Positions 10,601 to 19,700 of a stretch of 64,000 nt of DNA are shown here, one piece after another. The notes beneath the pieces were generated by a model. That model searched no databases. It saw nothing but the letters and a program-made list of their open reading frames with translations, and was not told the DNA's origin. Each line of letters begins with the position of its first letter. Position 1 is the first letter of the stretch. The position numbers and the translations under genes are program-made. The stretch spans positions 1,426,001-1,490,000 of the forward strand of contig JAFCMP010000001.1 in NCBI GenBank assembly GCA_017506865.1. The letters are read 5' to 3'. This DNA is from Tribonema minus. Taxonomy: Eukaryota > Sar > Xanthophyceae > Tribonematales > Tribonemataceae.

Positions 10601-13600
10601 CAGTGGATGCCGCTGTGGCTCGCAATTGCGATTGCGTGGCTCAAATGTACACAGGCGCACACCGCAAAGTTTCGCAGAGAAACTGCACAGAACTTCAGCT
10701 CAACACATGCTGGCGCACAGTCGCTTCGCTCTCGAGCGCGCTCATCAGCCGCGCCCGCCGTCCCGGCTCATCAACACCGAGCCTTGGTCAGGAGCGGCAG
10801 TGACCTCTCTGAATGGTGTTGGAACTCTGCTGCTCTGACTGTGCGCAGATTCTCATCTTTGCAATCATCGGGACGGTCACAGCGCCGCACCGCAAGCCAC
10901 AACGGCGCCGTGATGCAGCGCGCAGAGACGGGGGGGCGGGCGTGCGCGCTTGCGCCACCGCCACAGCGATGACGTGCGCCGCTGTTGCAGTGCCGCGGTG
11001 CAAGTGACGACGGCCTGCACGGCTTACTAGTACAGGAGCTGCTGCGGTGCTGCACGCCAGCGATCGCTGAGAGGCAGTCGCCAGTAGCATCGCTGAGGCG
11101 CCGTCTCGGGCGCGCCATCGCCGCAATGACAACGATGACACGCGCTGCTTCTGCGGTGTCGCGACGCGACTGACGACGGCGGCCCGCACACGGCTCACTC
11201 GTACAGGAGCTGCAGCATGGTGGTGCTTCACGTGACTGAATGCACAGAAGCAATTCCTGAGACATGCTACCTCGTGCGCGTCACGCGTGCAGCAGCAGCG
11301 CTCAGCGCCTCAGCGCACACCAGTCCAGCGCAGCGCATCCTCTGACTCACTTTGAGTTGGCAGCCTCCACGAGCACCCACACAAACTCGTCGCAGCTGGA
11401 GGCGGCCACAAGCTGCCGCCCCGGATATTTCTGTAGCGCGCGCGGCAGGGAAACAAACGGGACGTGGTGTGCAGACGAGGGGTCAGTGGAAGCTGGCAAC
11501 ACGGACCCCGGCGCAGGCGGCGTTCACAGCCAATGTAGATGGTGAAGAACTTCTCATGGCTTGTATCTGCAGAAGCCCCGAGCCGAGCGTCCGGTGTGTT
11601 CACAAAGTTCACATCCTATGCAGCAGCCTGGCCTGAACTGTGTCCATGAGACTTTGGACACGGGTGCTGCAGCACCGCCCAGCATTCGTTTTGCTGGCTT
11701 TGCGCCCCGCGTGTGTGACGAAAGTACTCTGAGCACGCGCGCCCCATCTGGTGGAGGCATGAACTAGCGGCGGCGGCTGGCAGGGCTACTGTCGGTGTGC
11801 TGCGACGCACGGCGATGCACTGTCTGCAGTGGAACACTGGCATACATGTCGCAAACGCCTCTCAAAGTGATGCCATTGAAACCATGTTGAGTCACGGATT
11901 GCAGCACTGTTGCCATAGGCAGCAGGTACTGTCCTGCTTCAAGAGGACCATCAAGCGCAGCATATGTACGCAGTTCAGGAATTGCCGCTCCTGCAATCTC
12001 ATAAACTTCAACCTCAACAGTCGCGTCGGCTAAGGATCCGCAAATGAGCAATCTTGAGCAGCAGCAGCAGGGAACGAGCGCTGCGGCTGTGACCTTTGCA
12101 ACATGTTCTCGCAAAAGCATTATGCTGCGCCCCTCTGCGGGTCCGATGTAGGCCCATTACAGCCCTAACCCTAATCGTGACCCTAAGCTGACCAATCTCT
12201 CACGTCACAAAGCACAAGCGCGATGCTGAGGAAGCAGCTGCGCAGCGTCAACGCACTCGGCGAGCAGCGTCGTACCACACTCAATCCCTGTGCATAGTCG
12301 CAAGAGAGCTGCAGTGCGTCGAGTGCTGTGGGCAAAACTTCTGAGCACTGCTGGCTGCAGCGCTCAGCTCTTTGGCCTACCTGTGTATCGAGCGCTGTGG
12401 ACCACATCTGAGCACTGCTGGCTGCAGCGCTCAGCCCTCTAGCCTACCCTGTGTGTCGCGCGCTGTGGACCAACTCCTGAGCACTGCTGGCTGCAGCGCT
12501 CAGCGCTCTGGCCTCACCTGGTAGACGCTGAAGGGCTGGTAGTGCGGGTTCTCCTGGTGGTACTTGGCCGCGAGCTGCACAGCGGCGCTGAACATGCTGC
12601 CGGTGGTGGAGGCCAGGTAGCTCGCGGACGACCAGTAGTCGCTGCGATGAGCGATGAATTCATAATTCATTCATGAAATCAGGACTAAAGTGGTATGTTC
12701 ATTGATGAATTGCATGGCAATCAGCTGCACGGCCGCGCTGAACATGCTGCCGGTGGTGGGCGCCAGGTAGCTCGCAGACGACCAGTAGTCGCTGCGATGA
12801 GCAATGAATTCATTCATGGTGTACATTCGTGGTCAGTTCATGGATGAATTACATGGGGATCAGCTGCACCGCCGCGCTGAACATGCTGCCGGTCGTGGAC
12901 GCCAGGTAGTTTGCGGACGACCAGTAGTCGATGTGATGAGCGATGAGTTATAACATGACGACATAGCAAAGTCGTGAGCACTTCATCCATGAATTAGGTG
13001 GCGACGAGCTGCATGGCAGCGCTGAACATGCTGCCGGTTGGTGGCAGCCGGGAAGCTCATGAAGGACCAGTAGCATCGGCAAACGCCGCAGGCACCGCAG
13101 TGCCAAAACCCTATGCGCCGCCACTCTGCACCTGCCGCCCCCTTGTGTACACCGCTGAGGCGCCGAGGTGCGACCAAAGTACGGATGGCATGGGATGGGC
13201 CGTGGACGCTTACGCTCAGCTCATCAGAAGAAACGCATAGACCTCCCCGTTGCTCCTCTGTCACCTGTCAATGTCCTTAGTGTACACTGCGGAGGCGCCG
13301 AGGTGGGACCTCGTGATGGACAGGTCTTGATCGCTGATGATCAGCAAATGTCAAGACCATACTTGCCTATACCTACCGCCCTATACCCTACCCACCTGTC
13401 AATGTCCTTCGTGTACGCTGCGGAGGCGCCGAGGTGGGACCACGTCACGGACAGGCCGTCGTCGCTGCTGATCAGCACCTGTCAAAACCATACCTGCCTA
13501 CCCCCTATGCCCTACCCACCTGTCAATGTCCTTCGTGTACACTGCGGAGGCGCCGAGGTGGGACCACGTGACGGACAGGCCGTCGTCGCTGATGATCGGC

Positions 13601-15263
13601 ACGAGGCTGATGGTCATGTTGGACGGCTGGTAGCAGAGGACAACCTGCAAAGGGTGGGGCACATACTCCCGTTGAGCGCTTGTTCTTTGTGTGTTTGAAT
13701 GTGAAGTTGGGGCGCTCAAGTTGTGCTCACAAACGCAGGGTCGTGGCCTGATGAGTTGCAGATCTTGCAGTCGGGTTGACGCAGCGAGCGCATGGCGCCG
13801 GGAAGAGACGGACGGGATGAACACGAAACCGCACGCGACAAGCTTGCGTGCACCTGCATGATCTCAGGAGAGCGATCAAATGAGACACATCGGGTGTGTG
13901 CTTCTACAACTGTCAAGAAGTTCAGCAGTGATGAAAACAGGGGTGCAGCACTGCTGGCTGCATGTAGTGAGAGCAGGCACAGAAAAGCCTCAGGGGTAGT
14001 TTGGAGTAAGCATCCAGCGCACTGTGTCAGTCGCGCTCATGGGATAGCAGAGCTCATGCACGGAAATAGACACGTGGCCGCAGGCAGGAAGAACTGGCGC
14101 CTGTAGACTCTAGCAACTCCGTCACACGCATCTGCCTAACCCTGACCCTAGCCCTAAGCGGTCCCGCCCTGCCGCAAGCAGTCCGCGCTGCTCCACAAGG
14201 CGATTCTGCGGCGCCAGATGCCGCGCTTGTTGTACGACATCGCTCTTGCATCTCAACAGGTGCGTTAGCACAAGCCCCAGGGGGTCAGACGCATCGTTTG
14301 TTCCACAGTACTTGAAGTATCACTCTTGCTTCCCAAGAGGTGCGTTATCATTTGGCTTAGGGTTGAATGGATATGGGAACGCCGTTGCGGCATGCGTGCA
14401 GCGGGTGCCTACCTGCGACGACTCCGTCTCCATGCTCTTGAAGGCCAGCGCCGTGAGCCTGAAGTTGAGCGCGTGGTTGAGCCCGCCCTGCTCGTAGAGC
14501 TGCAGCAGTGGCAACGGCGGCGCGGGAGTGTCACACTGCTGCAAAGCCGGTAGCGCACTTGATCAACGGTCCTTGGCACATGATGCGCAATGTTTTGGCC
14601 CCTCCCCTTGTCTGCATGTACTAGTGTACGGTGTATTGCGGGGCCTGTGCTGCTGTGACCCATGCAAGACACTGCGTGCGCAATGCAGCTGCGTTTTTGC
14701 GGCGTCTTACGCTGTGCACGCCCACCCTCGCAGCTGTGTCCTAGTGACGCCGCAGTGTCGTACCAAGTCATGACCCGCAGGCACTTGGCAAGGGAGTCAG
14801 TCTCACATGTGATGCAACTGAATTATGCAGCAGCGACGCGGTAGCTGTTGCACAGCCATACAAGGTGCTGTAGTGTGTGCTGTGCACGAGACAATGGGTC
14901 CGGCGTTCCCAACTTGAACTTGCAACAAGTTTTGGAAGCCATACTATGCACAAGCAGCGCCATGCTAGCTCACGACCAAGACCCCAGCACTGAATAGAAT
15001 CCCAGCTCCCTATTACTCACTGTATCAATGGCGCCCAGGTGGTACATCTGTACCACCTCCGCCCCTCCAAAAAAGTCCGAAAGCGTGTCGTCCAGCACCT
15101 GCCACGTCGGCCTGGTCACATTTCTGGCGGCCACCTCCGTGTCATCCAGCCGCCTCCTGGCTGCTCCAGCACAAGGGATCCAAGGTGCAGCACGAGCTGC
15201 AGCAGAAGCGGTGCTGCTGCATGGGCACCCGAGCAGCAGCGCAGCAAGTGCCAGGATTCTCAT
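7621..15263 (-). CDS. Unknown secretory-pathway protein, nine in-phase exons
   Basis: I do not recognise this gene. Nine minus-strand exons join with consistent phases: 15263-15021, 14538-14413, 13644-13520, 12641-12518, 11430-11351, 11225-11199 (27-nt microexon), 10309-10221, 9063-8911 and 7721-7621; together 1,068 nt, 356 codons, no stop. The start is the Met at 15263 because a signal peptide follows at once (MRILALAALLLGCPCSSTAS). The frame is open farther upstream, but those residues would precede the hydrophobic core. Visible segments include DFFGGAEVVQMYHLGAID, YEQGGLNHALNFRLTAL, YQPSNMTISLVPIISDDG, SDYWSSASYLASTTGSMFSA, SCDEFVWVLVEAAN, KKIKIIVYADNKPVLIDID and YSFITSLSDFAKYFDCLSSV. There are N-glycosylation sequons (NVT, NMT, NLT). 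The donor of the last exon is GC-AG (CAG|GCAAGA) or GT six bases earlier; both keep phase. No stop codon is reached, so the 3' end lies beyond, perhaps using the candidates at 5203 and 2654. Several exon edges are tandemly repeated into the introns. Confidence 0.6.
7735..8170. repeat. Degenerate minisatellite in intron
   Basis: Variants of GCGTGGAGCGTGGCGTT.AG, TTTGCAAAGGGGCGCGTGGA and GCGGTGTGCGC recur irregularly. Frames such as 7961-8251 on the minus strand are Arg/Ala-rich products of this repeat and I do not treat them as genes. The stretch lies in the intron between the exons at 8911 and 7721. Confidence 0.5.
9005..9520 (-). repeat. Acceptor-side exon-edge tandem array (exon 8911-9063)
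   Basis: Four units of 122-124 bp begin at 9005, 9127, 9251 and 9373, with a partial fifth near 9499. Each holds the first 60 or so bases of the exon (CCCCGGCGACGGCGGC-like), its CTGCGCGCAG acceptor and about 60 bp of upstream intron rich in ATTCATTCAT. Only the lowest-coordinate copy continues into the full exon. The others lie upstream in the direction of transcription and keep acceptor-like CAG sequences. Confidence 0.85.
10920..11225 (-). repeat. Donor-side duplication around the 27-nt microexon
   Basis: The block CTGCAGCTCCTGTACGAGTG with following GTGAGC-type donor (11193-11215) recurs near 11015-11035 as CAGCTCCTGTACTAGTAAGC. The homology runs on into the downstream intron (GCCGTG..GGCCG.CGTC and CGYGTCATCG blocks). 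The period is about 175 bp. Confidence 0.6.
11780..12060 (-). CDS. Possible exon, unplaced
   Basis: A minus-strand frame reads DATVEVEVYEIAGAAIPELR, then TYAALDGPLEAGQYLLPMA and TVLQSVTQHGFNG, which looks like real protein. It lies between the exons at 12518 and 11430 of the unknown secretory gene. I found no acceptor and donor pair that would keep the phase of that gene, so it could be an alternative exon, a broken exon or chance. Confidence 0.3.
12340..12518 (-). repeat. Donor-side array of exon 12518-12641
   Basis: Three units of about 65 bp share CTGAGCACTGCTGGCTGCAG and CGCTCAGC, then a CTCTGGCCTCACCTG-like block that contains the exon's own donor on the minus strand. The two copies at lower coordinates keep CAG|GTAGGC-like donors. 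So this exon has its 3' edge repeated downstream as well as its 5' edge repeated upstream. Confidence 0.75.
12560..13075 (-). repeat. Acceptor-side array of exon 12518-12641
   Basis: Four units with a period of about 140-150 bp carry GCGCTGAACATGCTGCCGGT followed by GACCAGTAGTCG and a TGAATTCATTCATG intron segment. On the minus strand this is the acceptor plus the first 70-80 bases of the exon (SDYWSSASYLA.TTGSMFSA). Only the copy at 12518-12641 continues into the full exon; the three at higher coordinates are 5' fragments that end in intron. Confidence 0.85.
13140..13644 (-). repeat. Donor-side array of exon 13520-13644
   Basis: The exon 3' half and its CAG|GTGGGTAG donor (CTGTCAATGTCCTTCGTGTA, GGAGGCGCCGAGGTGGGACC on the plus strand) recur at 13264 and 13397 besides the real edge at 13520, with periods of 133 and 123 bp. 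A fourth, worn copy begins near 13145. All extra copies lie downstream in the direction of transcription, and they still read as GLSVTWSHLGASA.YTKDID. Confidence 0.85.
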
Positions 15264-15701
15264 CCTTTCCCATGTATGATGCTGAGCTTGCAGTCCAGGA
15301 ATCGAGCTCCGGCCAACATAAGGCGCAACGACCAAGCCAGGAATCTGAACTACCGTGTCATCGGCACGTGCTGCACTCCTTCCGAAGTTTTGACCAACTT
15401 CAACAGTTTCTTCTGAGTTGCGCGCGGCGCGAGCGGCTTTCATGATATAATATCATGAGCCGCAGAGAAACCTCTGGTAGCGACCCCAGATAGACCACTC
15501 CATGATTCAGGCACCAGGCACCTAATTCACTAGTTTTGGCCGCAGCAACTAAGCGGGGAGATATGATGCTGAAAATACTTGCTATTATATAAAACTACTT
15601 GATGCGCGCTCAACAGAGTTCTCATGCGGTCTCCAACCAATCACATTGACCAGGGACATGACCCCCGAGTGCGTCGATCAGGGGGACGGGGGGGTCTGAG
15701 G

Positions 15702-15720
15702 TTTTTTTTTTTTTTTTTTT
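15702..15720. repeat. Homopolymer T run
   Basis: About 19 T bases follow a GGGGGACGGGGGGG stretch. A T run on the plus strand could be the poly-A tail of a minus-strand retrocopy, but I found no matching body or target duplication. A GGTTGGTTGGGTGG-type G/T-rich tract follows at 15885-15945. Confidence 0.6.
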
Positions 15721-16179
15721 GCTGCTGCAACCAGTAGATGCGCGTGAATTGTGTCTCTTGTTGCTGCTGCTGCAACCAGTAGAGCGCGCGCCGCCGTTGG
15801 CGCACGTGCCATCGTCGTCGCAGACAGCACACGTGCCTGCATGTCGTGCCGCCGGCAAATCTGCTGCCGACCGCCACCGCCGTCGTGGTTGTTGTTGGTT
15901 GGTTGGGTGGTTTGGGTTGGTTGTTTGGGTGGGTTTGGTTTTTTTGTGTGACCAACTTCACTTTGATAACTTCAACAGTTAACGTTTCTGTGTGAAGTTT
16001 TTTTGAGAGAGTTGTGCCCAGGTCGGTTTGTCGGTCAGCCAAGGTTTCAAAACACCAAAAATCAATCAGCACCAGGATGAGTTTGATATCGAATCAGGGC
16101 GCAAGCGGAGTCAGCTCCTCCACCGACCAAGCGGTGAGCAAACGCTAGTCGCGGGACGACACAACCTCCTATGCTTTTG

Positions 16180-16360
16180 AATTGAGCACACCGCGTGCTG
16201 AAGATGCAACATCCACGACACCTATAGGTCAAACACCTTGACATCTTTTTACTTGCGCATGTGACAGACGGTGCTAAAAAATGAGCACCGCGTGCTGAAG
16301 ATGCAACATCCCCGACACACCTTAACACCTTGACATCTTTTTACTTGCCACATGTGACAG
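16180..16360 (+). repeat. Acceptor-side duplication before exon 16361
   Basis: Two copies of about 125 bp share GAGCACCGCGTGCTGAAGAT, CACCTTGACATCTTTTTACT and CATGTGACAGACGGTGCT. The second ends in the acceptor and first bases of the exon at 16361-16489. The arrangement is like that in the neighbouring minus-strand gene, but on the opposite strand. Confidence 0.7.
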
Positions 16361-16489
16361 ACGGTGCTGAAGGATGCCGCAAACATCACCCCGGACAACA
16401 AGCACCGCCGCTTCTTCCAAAAGTTTATGAGGTTGGGCTGGGGAGGCGCCAATGGTGTCATGCAGAGGGCTTACAAGTCTGGCGTCCAT
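16361..16489 (+). CDS. Candidate exon upstream of the DMC1-like gene
   Basis: Between a CATGTGACAG acceptor and a GTGAGT donor lie 43 codons in phase 0, including DAANITPDNKHRRFFQKFM and RLGWGGANGVMQRAYKSG. I do not recognise the family. It could be an upstream exon of the next gene: a frame at 16680-16800 (acceptor ACCCAG) would join in phase and run into the DMC1-like start. Typical DMC1 proteins have no such extension, so a separate gene is as likely. Confidence 0.4.
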
Positions 16490-16787
16490 GTGAGTCCAGT
16501 GGGTCCTGAGCGCGACACCATGCTGGGCACACTAAGGATCAGCGTGCTGTTTTTACCTCAAAGTCACGACTGGTTAATGTCCGTTGTCTTGTGTTTGTTT
16601 TGAATTGTGTGTGATCCGTACCACTCTTTCATCTGCCTCGTCCTTGGCGGTTCGGCATTCACTGCAAGCTCTGACCCAGAGCGACATGTGTTTCACCGTC
16701 GTACGTTTCCTCACAAGATCTTTGCGATGCCACAAAGCTGCACTCACATCCGCGACTGCCAGCATCCTTAAATCCAGATTTCCGAGC

Positions 16788-19700
16788 ATGGAAGCGCCGG
16801 GTTAACACGTCGGACCTGCAGCAGTTGCTCTTTGTCCATGGCACTGGTCTGCTGGCTGTGAAGTCCTGCTCAAAGTTGTGCAGATTTCTGCCCCACACTA
16901 ACCCCCCACTCCCCCCCGCCCCCTCCTCACCGCGCTCCATCCCCTTGCCCGCCGTGCAGCTGCTGTTGTGGGTCATGTCGGCGGTGACGTGGAACACTTA
17001 GACCGGCGTTGTCGCCGCAGTAGCTGATGCTGAGCACAAGTCAGAGGCTGAGGTCATCAACATCGAACGCCTCGTGAAAGCAGGCGTCAGTGCCGCAGAC
17101 ATTCAGCAGCTCCAGAAGGCCGGCATTGCCACCGTTGGCATTCTCTTTCGGGTGACCACTAAGATCCTCCGAGACATTCGCGGCTTTAACAAGGCCAAGG
17201 TGGCCACCATCCTTCAGGCCGCCAGCAAGGTGGACTCAAAGGCTGGCGTCACCTTCCAGTCCGGCATCGAGGCTAGGAATGGCAGGTATGTCTGCATGCA
17301 TTGCGCTCCAAACATCAATGTTTCAAAGGCACTGTCATCTTCAAGTTGAGCGCTCGTCACAGGGGGCTGTGCACATGGGCAGCAAGGGAACCTAGTGGGG
17401 CTCTTTCATACACTTGATAGTTTTTGTTCGCAACTGCAACCCAAGCAACTCACAATGTGTTGGCAATTTTTTGTCGGCAAATGCAAACGCGCTCATGGTG
17501 ATGCTCAGATCTAGACATCCGCCATTAAGTTGACTCTGCGAAGTGCGTCTTGCAGTGGGCTGTTCATATTAGGTTGTGCTGGTGAGTCTCAGGGTCAAGG
17601 CGTGATGGCATGCAAGAAGCTGTGCATAGGCGCAGAAGTGCGAGAAGCTGATCTGCAGGGGGGGGGGCTGTAATACTTCTGCCATCAGTGACATCAGATG
17701 CTACTACATCATGAGTGTGAAACTGAGCCTGCGCCTTGCACGTTTCAACAAATTCTGAAGAAGTTTGTCCGGAAGCTGGAAACCAGATGATATAATAACG
17801 ACTACCGACTCTGTGCCAACTTTGCATTTTTTGCCAGGTAGACAGTACCGTGCACGTGCATAGTCTAGACAAAGAAGCACAAACCAGTGCATTTGACCAA
17901 GTTGTTGCTGTATGCGTATGCGTGCACACCGACGTCTTCTCACTGACAGGATGAAAATAATGAAGATATCCACAGGCAGCGATGCTCTCAACAGCATTTT
18001 TGGTGGAGGGGTAGAGACAGGGTCCATCACCGAGATTCACGGCGAGTTCGGGATGGGGAAGACCCAGATGATGTAAGTGCCAGATCATTATGTAATTCAC
18101 ACTACAACATTCAGTAGGCAACTTTTGAAGAGCAGTCTGCTGAAAATGTACAGCACACATGTTGAACTTTTATAGATTGCCACCTGGTAAGATGATGTTA
18201 AGGTTTCATACAACAAGTTGTGGCAATACTGTAGCACCAACTGATTTGTTGCTCGCTGAGACTCTTGTTGATCCATTCGCGGGATGCTGTGCATGTTGAG
18301 CTGAATGGGTGCTCAGCTGTGTAGCCATGCATCATGCATCCCCGCTTTCCAAGACTTGTGTACCTGACTTTTGTGCTGTAAGATGGTGTCTCTGGCGGGG
18401 ATTGTGTTGATGGGTAGTACATGAACCCGCGCACCCGCATATTGACCAAATTGCACAGGGAATTGTGCCCGGGCCTCTCAAAGAATAGTTTCATGCCGGT
18501 CACAACGAAGCGCTGATGTTGTTGACCATCACTTTAGAATATACTCTGTGGTGGCGATCAGTGACTTACAAGTAGCATTCGCGGCATTAGTGCTGATTTG
18601 CAGGCCGCTCATAGCAGCCATGGCTGGTGAACCACAACGCTTTTAAAGCAGGGCGTGCAGGATGCAGCGTTTTGATGCTGACAAGTTTCACCAGCGTCAC
18701 TGCTGGCAGTCAGCAATGCCAACATGCTTATTTTATGGATTTATCTGTCTATTGCAGCGGCAAGCAAACATCAGCACACCCCAACTGGCGCCGCAGGACA
18801 CTCATGTGTTCGCTGGACTGCTTGTTGCCCACTGCATTTGCACAGGCACACATTGGCAGTGACGGCGCAGCTGCGCATGCAAAACGGCAGCGGCGGGGGA
18901 CGTGTCATTTTCATGGACACAGACAACACCTTCACGCCTGAGAGGATAAAGACAATCGCCGATCGCTTTGATGTCGATGGTCATGAGGTGAGGCATGTGA
19001 CTGAGCCTTAAAACTGCGTTTCAAGATTGTTTTAGGACAGGGATAAAAAACGCGTGGTCTTACTGTACCAGAACCAATTGAGATATTTGTACTAGCACTG
19101 ACCAATGACAGACAGAGACAAGGGCACTGACACTGCAGAACAGCACTCAAGCAAGCGTGTGTGTGTGTAATCAGGCTGTCTCTCTGTTGTGAGCCGACCA
19201 AAAGCAACTGTTGAAACCGCAACCAACTGCAACTGACAGTTGAACTTAGGCAACCCAGTGGCACCACAGCATTCAGACGCATGCACTGCTCCACTTGCAA
19301 GCGTCCACAACAATCAGCACGCAGAACATGCGTGCAATGGCGTTGAGTACGTCAGCTGGCATAACAGCTGGACCTGCGCTTGTCTGGAGGCATTGTCTGT
19401 CTGAAGGTTAACATTTGCCCTCGCAGTACTGTGGAGCAGAGGCTGTGACTGAACCGGCACACCCTCTGGCTTGCGACGTTAACATCTACATCAGTGCCAT
19501 GACACATACATGCTCACTCAAGACTTGGTGCACGCAGCGACTGCTGACCATACAAGCATTCCCGCCCGCAGTAATTTTTTGACCCACTTACACACTCGTA
19601 GAGCACGTCGACCAGCATCTACATGCTGTAATAGCACCAACATAAGCTCAAGGCCTTCATTGGCGGAGGATTGACCTGGCTGCTGGCAAAGTGACATGCA

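Noticed and set aside
9005-13644. CRISPR-like regular repeats
   Set aside because: Units are 65-150 bp, imperfect and directly adjacent, contain exon and splice sequence, and the context is eukaryotic.
15702-15720. Poly-A tail of a retrocopy
   Set aside because: No gene-like body lies beside it on the expected side and no flanking duplication was found.
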